Assembly (NCBI GenBank): GCA_900470095.1
Contig: UBZM01000045.1
Location: 1 to 54,633, forward strand
Length of the DNA stretch: 54,633 nt
Reading direction: 5' to 3'
Origin: Hyphomicrobiales bacterium
GTDB lineage: Bacteria; Pseudomonadota; Alphaproteobacteria; Rhizobiales; Beijerinckiaceae
This document shows, piece after piece, positions 36,596 through 43,937 of this stretch (position 1 is the stretch's first letter; each line of letters begins with the position of its first letter). The position numbers and the translations under genes are program-made. The notes under the pieces were generated by a model that had not been told where the DNA came from, ran no database searches, and saw only the letters and a list, made by a program, of their open reading frames with translations.

Positions 36596-37654
36596 TCAAT
36601 CATACTTGCCGCCGAAGTGGGCGACGAAGTACTCCATCATCTCCGCCGCCTGACAGCCCTTTCGAAACTCCTTCTGAGCTTCAAAGTCGGTATCGGGGAC
36701 CATGTGGATGAACTGGTCATCCTTGAAGAGCTGCAACAGGTCGTCCGGGTCCAGTCCACTATTCCGCTGACCGATCAGGATACTGCCGGCCTCGAGTGCT
36801 GCCCCGATCATTACGTCCGCAAGTTGCACTGCGGGACTTGCTTTGGAATCGACCTGAATCACTTCCCGGAGCTTGAGCGGAAACTTGATGCCAGAGATTG
36901 GTGAGAAACGAAATTCGACTTCGTCGGTGTGGTCAATGTAGCGCCGGAGCAAGTCGTGATAGGTGGCGAGGTTCTTCGACTGGTCATGCTCTATCCGATA
37001 GGGTCCGTCCGCCATGACTTCCATGCGGCTGATTAGGGCTTGGATCACGATCATGGCTGCGTCGGTTGTAACCTCCGGCGCGGCGATCGCATCCAGGCAA
37101 TCGCGGTCGGCATATCGGGCTAGCGGCCCGAGAGCTTCGGGCAACTCGGTCCATCGTGTACGACGGACTGCCGCGATCAAATCCTGTAGGCTTTCGGGGG
37201 TCTTCACCTTCACCGCCCGCTGGAAGGCGGCGAGCATCGCGTAGAATGCGTCCTCGCCGAGAAGGGTGGGGCCGGCCAAGGTAAGGAGCGAGCCTAGAGC
37301 GTAGTTCTCGCCGCCTTGATAAAAATCGAACCCACGTGCGTAGTAGTACGGCTCAGCCCCGTAATCCAGGAACATCATGACCAGCAAAAAGCGCTTGTCG
37401 CAGATGTAGGTGACGCACTTGTAGCTGCCCAGTAGCTCACTCAACAGCGCCAGCAGCCGTGGGCGATTGCTGGGACGTTTGGAAAGCGCACGGTACTTCA
37501 GTTCCGCCGCCTGGAGCCTCGGGAAGTGCGCCTTGATCAGGCGCGCTGCGTCCGCGTCGCTGATGGCGATGGCGGCAGCGCCCTGGAAGCGCTGCTCCGG
37601 ATTGAGCAGGTCGAAACCCGTGTAGCCACTCTCGTCGACCCGGAAACATTCCAT
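36596..37654 (-). CDS. DUF3800 family protein (RNase H-like fold)
   Basis: 352 aa. The N-terminal FRVDESGYTG block and the C-terminal SPAVQLADVMIGAALE block are the two hallmarks of DUF3800, a family predicted to have an RNase H-like fold with Asp/Glu metal ligands and common in phage and defence-island neighbourhoods. ATG 37654 begins 2 nt after the stop of the upstream small gene; a TTG at 37660 is possible. It converges on the NERD-STAND gene with a gap of 220 bp. Molecular function is not known. Confidence 0.75.
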   Translation of the reverse strand: MECFRVDESGYTGFDLLNPEQRFQGAAAIAISDADAARLIKAHFPRLQAAELKYRALSKRPSNRPRLLALLSELLGSYKCVTYICDKRFLLVMMFLDYGAEPYYYARGFDFYQGGENYALGSLLTLAGPTLLGEDAFYAMLAAFQRAVKVKTPESLQDLIAAVRRTRWTELPEALGPLARYADRDCLDAIAAPEVTTDAAMIVIQALISRMEVMADGPYRIEHDQSKNLATYHDLLRRYIDHTDEVEFRFSPISGIKFPLKLREVIQVDSKASPAVQLADVMIGAALEAGSILIGQRNSGLDPDDLLQLFKDDQFIHMVPDTDFEAQKEFRKGCQAAEMMEYFVAHFGGKYD

Positions 37655-37656
37655 GC

Positions 37657-38088
37657 TCAAGCCGCTCTGATGGCCGGCTGCTCGGACTCGCTGGCCGTTG
37701 AATACGGAGTCTCACGACGACGCACACAGTTGCCGTCTCCTCCCGCAACTCCGCCCTCCTCTCTCAAGGGACGTTCGTTCCGGAAACGAGCCGCATACGA
37801 AGTTTGTACACCCAGTAGCGTCGGCAGGCCGACGACCTGTTTGCCTCTCGGCGACCAGAGAGACACAAAATATCCGTCAGGCGTCATCGGGAAATTCGCC
37901 GAACAGAAATTCCAACGGTTCGGATCGAGCTTTCCGAGGCGTATCAGTTCCTGCAGGGCAGCGACGAAAAGAGGGAAGCCGCCGTACTTCAGCGCTGCCT
38001 TCATCTTAACGTCGGCCATAACGGCCCGTAGCGCGACAGAGCCGCTGTGAATCTGCTCGGAATGGGTATGGCTACGCTTGTCGCTCAT
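37657..38088 (-). CDS. Hypothetical protein upstream of the DUF3800 gene
   Basis: 143 aa, not recognised. The N-terminal two thirds look like a folded domain (KMKAALKYGGFPLFVAALQEL, then WSPRGKQVVGLP); the last 40 residues are polar and Arg/Glu/Ser-rich. Its stop lies within 2 nt of the DUF3800 ATG, so the pair is co-transcribed and probably functions together. The start ATG 38088 has no strong ribosome-binding site. Confidence 0.6.
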   Translation of the reverse strand: MSDKRSHTHSEQIHSGSVALRAVMADVKMKAALKYGGFPLFVAALQELIRLGKLDPNRWNFCSANFPMTPDGYFVSLWSPRGKQVVGLPTLLGVQTSYAARFRNERPLREEGGVAGGDGNCVRRRETPYSTASESEQPAIRAA

Positions 38089-38472
38089 GGCCAGTGAGCT
38101 TCGGAATGACCGCGTGGAGATGCCGTCGCCAAGCTTCGCTATCCAACCTGACGCAGGTCAATCCAGCCGCCGATTTGTCCACTTCTCAGATCACAGGTCG
38201 CTATCGCCCAGCTCTCGCGGCGTTCCGCGCTCGCGGGCCGTCCGGGGCGGCGGTTAATGGACGCCTTCAACATCGGCGAGGCGAATTAAGGCCTCTGCGA
38301 GGACGCTTGAGTAATTCGTATCGTGAATATGTCGGCTCTGGCGAATCCACCTTCGCCCGAATTGGCGCCACTGCGTTACCGCGAGTGCCGAGCCCGCGGG
38401 GGCCAGATCCATGGTAGGAAGACTAACGGCGTGATCGCTAATGCCTTGAATCGTTTATAACTTTAGGCGGAA
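38089..38472. other. Spacer between defence-type genes and tRNA-Ser
   Basis: About 380 bp. The plus-strand ORF at 38094-38417 has low-complexity Arg/Ser/Pro content and no recognised domain. I searched by eye for an integrase and for a duplicated tRNA 3' end and found neither. Confidence 0.4.
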
Positions 38473-38563
38473 TGGCGGAGACGGAGGGATTCGAACCCTC
38501 GATACCCTTGTGGGGTATGCTCATTTAGCAAACGAGTGCCTTCAGCCTCTCGGCCACGTCTCC
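38473..38563 (-). tRNA. tRNA-Ser (GCU anticodon)
   Basis: 91 nt including an encoded CCA (minus strand). The acceptor stem GGAGACG pairs with CGTCTCC. The T-loop reads GGTTCGAATCC, the long variable arm is of class II type (ATACCCC / GGGTAT), and the anticodon loop is GTTTGCTAAA, giving GCU. Complete and apparently functional. It borders the softer-composition segment to its left. Confidence 0.97.
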
Positions 38564-38655
38564 GTTACCGGCTCTATGCCCGATTGCCCGGCGCTTTGAC
38601 AAGCCGTCAGTGTGAAAGATTATCAGCCATCTTCGTCGGGCTGGGGAAATGGCCG

Positions 38656-39060
38656 ATGCACGCTGCCCTGAAAGTGATCGTCTTGCCCTGGCACGGAGGT
38701 AGCCGTCTGCGCCATCTCGGCGCCGGGCTCGTTCTCCTGGCTGCTGCCGCGATGCCGCGCCCGGCAGCGGCCCAGGTGCTGTTCGTGACCTGTGACAATG
38801 GCTTGCGCTGCATCCAGGCGCCCTGCCCCTCGAAGGATGTCGTTCTCGTCCCGTCGGGCCGGCGCTATGCGAAGACCGATCCGGACCTATCTGCCCTGCC
38901 GCCAGCGGATGCTGCGCGGCGCGACCTCGCCAATGGCCTCTATTCCGGGCGCCTCGTCCTCTCCGGCACCGTCGAGGACGGACCGCCGGTGCGAATCATG
39001 GCGACGAAGGTCCTTCGTCGCGCGACTGCGCATGAGGCGGCCCTCTGTCGGCGCCGCTGA
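38656..39060 (+). CDS. Small secreted protein, function unknown
   Basis: 134 aa with a signal peptide (GLVLLAAAAMPRPAAA-Q). The mature part has four cysteines (VTCDNGLRCIQAPC.. and a C-terminal ALCRRR), suggesting disulfides. Start ATG 38656 chosen because it gives a clean signal peptide; the longer ORF would begin inside tRNA-Ser. No family recognised with certainty. Confidence 0.7.
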   Translation: MHAALKVIVLPWHGGSRLRHLGAGLVLLAAAAMPRPAAAQVLFVTCDNGLRCIQAPCPSKDVVLVPSGRRYAKTDPDLSALPPADAARRDLANGLYSGRLVLSGTVEDGPPVRIMATKVLRRATAHEAALCRRR

Positions 39061-39061
39061 A

Positions 39062-39155
39062 GCATCGGCCCGAAAACTGGATTGCGGTTTTCGGGCCGAT
39101 GCCATCATGAATGGTTAGATCATCGGACCGGATACGATATCCGGCCCGATGATCT
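39062..39155. repeat. Double intergenic palindrome, copy 1
   Basis: Two adjacent hairpins: GCATCGG..CCGAAAAC / GTTTTCGG..CCGATGC (39062-39102) and AGATCATCGGACCGGAT / ATCCGGCCCGATGATCT (39117-39155, one mismatch). The same two palindromes occur in inverted order and orientation at 54545-54633. It sits between the 3' ends of the secreted-protein and GDPD genes, so it may also act as a bidirectional terminator. Confidence 0.85.
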
Positions 39156-39167
39156 AAGCGAACGCGG

Positions 39168-40148
39168 TTAGCGCGCCGGTTTCACCGCCCCGGCAATCAC
39201 CGCGATCTCGTCGGTCCAGATGCCGCCTGAATAGCCCACGGGCAGACGCGACAATTCGTCGAGCGTATCCAGGCCCGTCGAAAACCCTCCGCCCTGATAG
39301 GGGCCGAGCGCGAAGACCTGGGTGCCGGCGCTGTCGAAGCGGTTGAGGAAACGGTCCGGCCAGCCCCAGAGCCATGGCGCGATGTTGATCGGCACCAGGA
39401 CGATCGTTCGCCGGCAGATCTCCGGCATCACACCGGTCCAGCCATAGGCGACATAGCGTGTCAGGCAGCCGATCTGCGTGCTTCTGGACATGGCCGGGAT
39501 ATCCGGCCGGAGGCGCCTGATCGTCTCGACCGGCTCGTCGCCACCATAGACGACCAGGCGCGCACGGGCCTCCGGCGGCAATGCCCCGAGCACGGCGGCG
39601 AGCTTCTCGCCCTCGCTCCTGTCCCGGCTCTTCACATTGATCGCGAAACGGCGCCCGGGAAAGGCGGCAAACACCTCGGCGAGCGTCGGCATCATGCCGA
39701 TGCCCTTGCCGCGCAACGGGTGGGTCCTGCCACCATCGGCGGTATAGCCATGACCGACGTCGAGGGCCTTCAGCTCCGCCATCGAACGTTCCCGCGTTAC
39801 GCCCTCTCCGTTCGTCCGGCATTCCAGGGTCCAGTCGTGGAAGACCGCGAACTGGCCGTCGGTGGTCGGGTGCACGTCGAGCTCGACGATATCGGCTCCT
39901 GCTTCGAAGGCTGCCCGCATGGAGGGCAGCGTGTTCTCGATGAAATCATGGCGCGGCGGCAGCATGCGCGCCGCGCTGCAGGCCTCGGAGCGCAGCTCGG
40001 TCTTGTCGTAGAGCTGGGTGATGCCGCGATGGGCGAGCAAGGTCGGCCTGCCCTGCGGCCGGGAAGCCAGGAGACTGCTGTTGCCGATCAGGATGAAGAG
40101 CGTGAGGAGGGAAAGCGCGGCGAGCGCAAGGCGGGGAAGACGGCGCAT
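39168..40148 (-). CDS. Glycerophosphodiester phosphodiesterase, exported or membrane-anchored
   Basis: 326 aa. Hydrolyses glycerophosphodiesters to glycerol-3-phosphate and alcohol. A hydrophobic N-terminal helix (LALAALSLLTLFILIGNSSLL) serves as signal or anchor. Catalytic motifs: LLAHRG, the ENTLPSMRAAFEAGADIVE block with ELDVH, and FHDWTL. ATG 40148 chosen for AAGGATG upstream; the longer reading from 40226 would run through the operator region. Divergent from the higB-like gene. Confidence 0.92.
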   Translation of the reverse strand: MRRLPRLALAALSLLTLFILIGNSSLLASRPQGRPTLLAHRGITQLYDKTELRSEACSAARMLPPRHDFIENTLPSMRAAFEAGADIVELDVHPTTDGQFAVFHDWTLECRTNGEGVTRERSMAELKALDVGHGYTADGGRTHPLRGKGIGMMPTLAEVFAAFPGRRFAINVKSRDRSEGEKLAAVLGALPPEARARLVVYGGDEPVETIRRLRPDIPAMSRSTQIGCLTRYVAYGWTGVMPEICRRTIVLVPINIAPWLWGWPDRFLNRFDSAGTQVFALGPYQGGGFSTGLDTLDELSRLPVGYSGGIWTDEIAVIAGAVKPAR

Positions 40149-40188
40149 CACTTCATCCTTTGAACCGCGGGCGCGAGCGCCTATCAAT

Positions 40189-40236
40189 GTTCCCGAAAAC
40201 GGGAGCAGAAAATCAATTGCTCCCAATTATGGGAAC
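40189..40236. promoter_or_regulatory. Mirror-image operator pair upstream of the HigB-like gene
   Basis: GTTCCC-N6-GGGAGC (40189-40206) and GCTCCC-N6-GGGAAC (40219-40236). The second is the exact reverse complement of the first in its arms, so the whole 48-bp block is a palindrome of palindromes, with dyad centres 30 bp apart (about three turns). It lies immediately before the ATG at 40254 and in the divergent promoter region of the GDPD gene. HigA-type antitoxins bind such dyads to autorepress; here the DNA-binding domain is fused to a membrane protein. Confidence 0.7.
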
Positions 40237-40253
40237 ATTATGATCGCAGCAGC

Positions 40254-40535
40254 ATGATCGTCATCGGAGCCTCGGCCCTGGCCGCTTATGGCGAAGCGCA
40301 CCCACAGGCCGGCCCCGGTCTGCGCGCGCTGAATGCGCTGCTGCGGCAGGCGACCTGGCGGGCGCGCAACGAGCTTGCGCGCGATTGCGGCGCGGTTGCC
40401 CGCTTCGTGAGCGAGGACGCGGTCGCGTTTGCGTTGCCGCAGGTCGGCTGCAGCGTGGCGTTCAGGGTCAATTTCGAGCTGGGCGTGATCCGCATCATCG
40501 CGGTCACCACCATCAACGAGGAGGACGCAACGTGA
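40254..40535 (+). CDS. HigB-like type II toxin homologue, probably catalytically degenerate
   Basis: 93 aa, full length for HigB (mRNA-cleaving RelE-fold toxins). The N-terminal pattern IGASALAAYGEAHPQAGPGLRAL follows the family. In the C-terminal half, the usual FNIxGNxYRL..H..G..YIR.V.TH.EYD pattern is replaced by FALPQVGCSVAFRVNFELGVIRII.. TTINEED. The expected Asn, Tyr-Arg and His positions are therefore lost (comparison from memory of family consensus). Followed by the HigA-fusion gene with a GTGA overlap. RNase activity is doubtful; it could act as a binding partner or ligand of the HigA domain. Confidence 0.72.
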   Translation: MIVIGASALAAYGEAHPQAGPGLRALNALLRQATWRARNELARDCGAVARFVSEDAVAFALPQVGCSVAFRVNFELGVIRIIAVTTINEEDAT

Positions 40536-41677
40536 CGGAGCGCCAAGCTCTTCCCGTCAGGCCGATCAGGAGCGAGGCCGATCATCGCGCAGCGCTGGTC
40601 GAGATCGACCGGCTGTTTGCCGCGGAGCCAGGCTCCGAGGCGGCCGACCGGCTCGAGGTTCTGTGCCTGCTGGTCGCCGATTACGAGCGCAAGACCCATC
40701 CGATCGCTTCGCCAGACCCCATCACCTACCTGACGCTCGCGATGCAGGCGAAGGGGCGGACGCAAGCCGAGCTCGCCGAGCTTCTCGGCTCGCGCTCGCG
40801 CGCCTCGGAGGTCCTGAACCGCCGGCGGCATCTCTCGGCCGAGATGATCGCGAAGCTCAGCGAAGCCTGGGGCGTGGCGCGCGAGCCACTGTCGATGCCC
40901 TATGCGGTGGCGGGCAGCATCAAGCGCACCGCGCTACGCGGCGCAGCCCTGCTCGGCCTCCTCGCGAGCCTGAGCGCGTCGGCAATCGGCGGCCTGTTCT
41001 GGGCTCATGGCAGGGACCTGCCGAGCACGGCCGAGATTGCCCGCTATGCCCCGCCCATTATCGAGCGCTACGGCAGGGATGGCGGCCTAAGGGAGTATCG
41101 GCGGCCGGTGCCGCTCTCGACCATCCCGCCGCATGTGCTGAAGGCCTTCCTGGCGGCGGAGGACCAGGACTATTACCGCCATGGCGGCTACAGCCTGCCG
41201 GCCATCCTGCGGGCCGCAGCCCAGAACCTTGCGAGCCTGGGCGAGAGCCGGACGCCGGCAGGCGCCGCCACCATCACCCAGCAGCTCGCCAAGAACCTGC
41301 TGCTGCCGGGCCAGCCGCCCTCGCTCGCCCGCAAGGTGAAGGAGATCGTCCTGGCGAGCCGGATCGAGGACGCTCTGAGCAAGGACCGGATCCTCGAACT
41401 CTACCTGAACCAGATCTATTTCGGCGGCTACGCCTATGGCATCGCGGCTGCCTCGGCCCAGTATTTCGGCAAGAGCCCGGCCGATCTCGGCGTCGCGGAA
41501 GCCGCCTATCTGGCCGCCCTGCCCAAGGCGCCGAATACCTACCGGCTCGACATCGCCGACAACCGGGGACGCGCCAAGGAACGGCGCGACTGGGTGCTCC
41601 GACGCATGGCCGATGACGGACTGATCACGGCCTCCGCAGCCCAGTTCGCCCAGGCCGAACCACTGATCGGTCCATGA
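40532..41677 (+). CDS. HigA antitoxin fused to a membrane-anchored peptidoglycan glycosyltransferase (GT51)
   Basis: 381 aa. Residues 1-124 are a full-length HigA (RLEVLCLLVADYE, HPIASPDPITYL, helix-turn-helix with GSRSRASEVLNRRRHLS). A transmembrane helix lies at about 136-157. Residues 158-381 match the N-terminal part of PBP1A: the WAHGRDLP..IARYAPP juxtamembrane segment and all GT51 motifs, AFLAAEDQDYYRHGG (catalytic Glu210), ATITQQLAKN, RKVKEIVLASRIE (Glu271), ILELYLNQIYFG and AAYLAALPKAPN. There is no transpeptidase domain, so it would be a monofunctional lipid II polymerase with a cytoplasmic DNA/toxin-binding head. GTG start at 40532 has GAGGAGG upstream and overlaps the HigB-like stop. 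The frame is continuous over the junction. I know of no described HigA-GT51 protein. Confidence 0.9.
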   Translation: MTERQALPVRPIRSEADHRAALVEIDRLFAAEPGSEAADRLEVLCLLVADYERKTHPIASPDPITYLTLAMQAKGRTQAELAELLGSRSRASEVLNRRRHLSAEMIAKLSEAWGVAREPLSMPYAVAGSIKRTALRGAALLGLLASLSASAIGGLFWAHGRDLPSTAEIARYAPPIIERYGRDGGLREYRRPVPLSTIPPHVLKAFLAAEDQDYYRHGGYSLPAILRAAAQNLASLGESRTPAGAATITQQLAKNLLLPGQPPSLARKVKEIVLASRIEDALSKDRILELYLNQIYFGGYAYGIAAASAQYFGKSPADLGVAEAAYLAALPKAPNTYRLDIADNRGRAKERRDWVLRRMADDGLITASAAQFAQAEPLIGP

Positions 41678-41741
41678 GATCGGCAGACCTCAGCCTGCAA
41701 TGGCGCTCCTGCGCCCTGGCACCAGGGCGGCCCAGCGTGAT

Positions 41742-41972
41742 CTAGTGGGAGATCGGCACCGTCGCCAGGAACTGCTCGACTGCCAGGGGCACGATATCGA
41801 CATCCGGCTGGGCACTCGACAGGCCGGCAACGATATGGCCCAGCCACAGCCTCATGCTCTCGCTGCTGGCGGCCTGGAAACAGAGTGACGGCTCGATATG
41901 AGCCCAGGCGATCTCAAAGGCGTCGCGCGCTGTCGCGAGCTCGAGGAGTTCGGGAAGGGAGCTGAACGGCAT
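41742..41972 (-). CDS. Small hypothetical protein
   Basis: 76 aa. ATG 41972 is preceded by GGAGGT at good spacing, the main support for coding. Sequence is amphipathic-helical (ELLELATARDAFEIAWAHIEP, then MRLWLGHIVAGL) and soluble. No family recognised. Convergent with the HigA-GT51 gene, 64 bp away. Plausible but unproven. Confidence 0.6.
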   Translation of the reverse strand: MPFSSLPELLELATARDAFEIAWAHIEPSLCFQAASSESMRLWLGHIVAGLSSAQPDVDIVPLAVEQFLATVPISH

Positions 41973-42083
41973 CGGGCACCTCCGGCACCCGCGAAACTCA
42001 GCATCGAACCCGACCTGCGGCAAGATGACGAATACCGACCCAGGGCCTCCGCCCCTCGCAGAATGCCGCGCCTCTCGCAATGT

Positions 42084-42392
42084 TCAGTCAGGACGTTCGG
42101 CATCCGCGATGAAGGTCGCGCCGATCGAGTGCTGGCTGCGCCAGGCAATCCGTACACAGCTGTTGATGTGCAGGGCCGGAGCGATCAGCCTGAAGACGTC
42201 GGGTGCCTCAAAACCCATCGGCACGCGCAGCTTGACGCCGGACACCGAGACATCGCGGATAATGCAGGGAATCTCGTTGTTCTGGCCGGGAAGACGGATT
42301 CGCGCTTCCTGCACAACCTTCTTGCGGTGGTGGCGGCGCTCTTCAGTCTGACCCGGCAATTCGCAAATCCCCGCCACGATCGATCGGTTCAA
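42084..42392 (-). CDS. PilZ domain protein (candidate c-di-GMP receptor)
   Basis: 102 aa single PilZ domain. The c-di-GMP binding motifs are both present: ERRHHRKKV (RxxxR-type) and DVSVSGVKLRV ((D/N)xSxxG), followed by the beta-barrel strands to IGATF. It may read the c-di-GMP made by WspR or other cyclases; that link is inferred. The start is uncertain: the frame opens with TTG 42392 and contains an in-frame GTG shortly after; neither has a strong ribosome-binding site. Confidence 0.82.
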   Translation of the reverse strand: MNRSIVAGICELPGQTEERRHHRKKVVQEARIRLPGQNNEIPCIIRDVSVSGVKLRVPMGFEAPDVFRLIAPALHINSCVRIAWRSQHSIGATFIADAERPD

Positions 42393-42565
42393 GTCTATCT
42401 GGAACCTGCGCCCGGCACGTTAACCGATGACGTACAGCCCGCAAGGAATCCGGGCAAGCCTGCCGGACCATCCAGGCCACCAACCCACAATGAGTTGATC
42501 GACTTCCACGAGGCAGGCCAGCATGGATGGGCGGCAACGCGAAGCCACCGGAGCGCCAGGGCTCG

Positions 42566-43069
42566 ATGGGCGTGAGCGACTGCCGTGGAGGAGAAGAGAT
42601 CATACGCCATTCTCTCAAGCTGACATCACTTCTCATGCTCTTCGCCCTCCTGGCGAGCGTCGTGCCGCCCCTGCCCAGCCTGGGCAAGGCCGAAGCGCAG
42701 GTCCGCTCCTCCGGCTCGCCGCAGATGTCGGGGCAGACTGACCGCAGGGGCCACCATTCCAGCGCCCAACGGCCACGGCCCGGCGACGGGACGCATCTCA
42801 GCCGTCCGCAGCACCGTCCGCATACGCGCCCGTCGCATGTCCATCGGCCGAGCCCGCATGTCCGGCATGATCGCCCGGGTCGCGTGACCGTCGTTCATCC
42901 GCGGCGTCACTGGCATCGCGGCGGAGCGGTTGCAGCGGGAGCGGCGCTCGGCTTCATCGCCGGGGCAGCGGCTGTCTCGCTCGCCGGCCCGGCGCCGCGC
43001 GCGGGCTATTGCTGGTACTACACCACGCCCCGGCGCACGACCGGTTTCTGGGACTGGTGCCCCCGCTGA
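42566..43069 (+). CDS. His/Arg/Pro-rich secreted protein with C-terminal Cys-aromatic motif
   Basis: About 167 aa. Signal-type hydrophobic segment (LTSLLMLFALLASVVPPLP), then a long His/Arg/Pro/Ser stretch (candidate metal-binding or disordered), a Gly/Ala-rich hydrophobic segment (AVAAGAALGFIAGAAAVSLAG) and a YCWYYTTPRRTTGFWDWCP tail, which is common in small exported proteins of Hyphomicrobiales. The ATG at 42566 is the nearest canonical start, but GGAGGAGAAGAG at about 42588 points to a downstream, perhaps non-canonical, start. Confidence 0.72.
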   Translation: MGVSDCRGGEEIIRHSLKLTSLLMLFALLASVVPPLPSLGKAEAQVRSSGSPQMSGQTDRRGHHSSAQRPRPGDGTHLSRPQHRPHTRPSHVHRPSPHVRHDRPGRVTVVHPRRHWHRGGAVAAGAALGFIAGAAAVSLAGPAPRAGYCWYYTTPRRTTGFWDWCPR

Positions 43070-43151
43070 AGGGGTGCCAGCCGAATGCCCAAGATTCCAC
43101 ACCGGAAGAGCCCGGCACCATCGCCCCGGAAGCGGCGAGCGATGCCGCTGG

Positions 43152-43937
43152 TCACCCCTTTTCGGCAGCACGCGCTTGAAACAGCCGCACGAAGGCATCG
43201 AGCTCCGCCCGCTCGAGATCGGAGATCGCCCAATAGGTGAAGGCGCGGTCCTCCCAGGTCACCAGCGAAAAACCCCGTGCCGAGCTGCCGCTGGGCCCGG
43301 CGGGCGGCTGCGGCGAGGCAGCGCGCGGCAAGGCGACGACCGAGATCAGATGCTCATTGTGGCGGTAGACGAGGGTCGGCGCGACGAGATTGCCGATGAC
43401 ATCGATGCGTGCGCCGACGAGGGGAAAACCATCCCGCGCAAAGTCGTCGGCCGGCGGAGACAGGCCGATCTTGGCATCAAGCCATGGTTTCACCTGATGT
43501 CGATCGGACGAGGCCATGTCGACCGGGGTGGGCGCGATGAGGGCTCGGCGGTGATTGCTGGCGATATCGCCCGCCATGTCCTGCGGGGCCACCCTCGACA
43601 CGCCCCAATAGGTTCCGCCCCCGGCCACCAGGCTGGCGATCAGAGCGGTTGCGGCCAGTGCGCGCCAGTCAAAACTGCGACGCGGCCGCGCCGATGCATC
43701 GGTGCCGATCGCAATGACCCGCCGGCGCAGATCGGCACTGGGCTCCGGCCGGGGCAGCTGCCGCATCGCGCTGCGCAGGGCGACGATCCGCGCCCTTTCC
43801 GCCGCGAGGGGCGCATCGGTCGCGAGGCGGCGCTCGAGCGCAGATGCACTGGCCGCATCGAGTTCCCCGTCGACGAGAGCATGGAGAAGCAGCCGCGCTT
43901 CGCCTGGATCGATGGGCTGGCCGTCACGCTCGGTCAT
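43152..43937 (-). CDS. Anti-sigma factor, membrane type
   Basis: 261 aa. N-terminal helical anti-sigma region (DPGEARLLLHALVDGELDAAS..ALERRL), lacking the HxxxCxxC zinc motif of ZAS proteins; a central TM helix (ALAATALIASLVAGGGTYWGV); and a periplasmic C-terminal domain. ATG 43937 preceded by GGGGGA; it overlaps the sigma gene by 14 bp, the classic arrangement for a cognate pair. It should hold the ECF sigma inactive until an envelope signal. Confidence 0.88.
   Translation of the reverse strand: MTERDGQPIDPGEARLLLHALVDGELDAASASALERRLATDAPLAAERARIVALRSAMRQLPRPEPSADLRRRVIAIGTDASARPRRSFDWRALAATALIASLVAGGGTYWGVSRVAPQDMAGDIASNHRRALIAPTPVDMASSDRHQVKPWLDAKIGLSPPADDFARDGFPLVGARIDVIGNLVAPTLVYRHNEHLISVVALPRAASPQPPAGPSGSSARGFSLVTWEDRAFTYWAISDLERAELDAFVRLFQARAAEKG

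Noticed and set aside
38473..38563. tRNA-Ser as an att site with duplicated 3' end
   Set aside because: No second copy of the tRNA 3' segment was found near 32.7 kb and there is no integrase gene; only the position suggests it.
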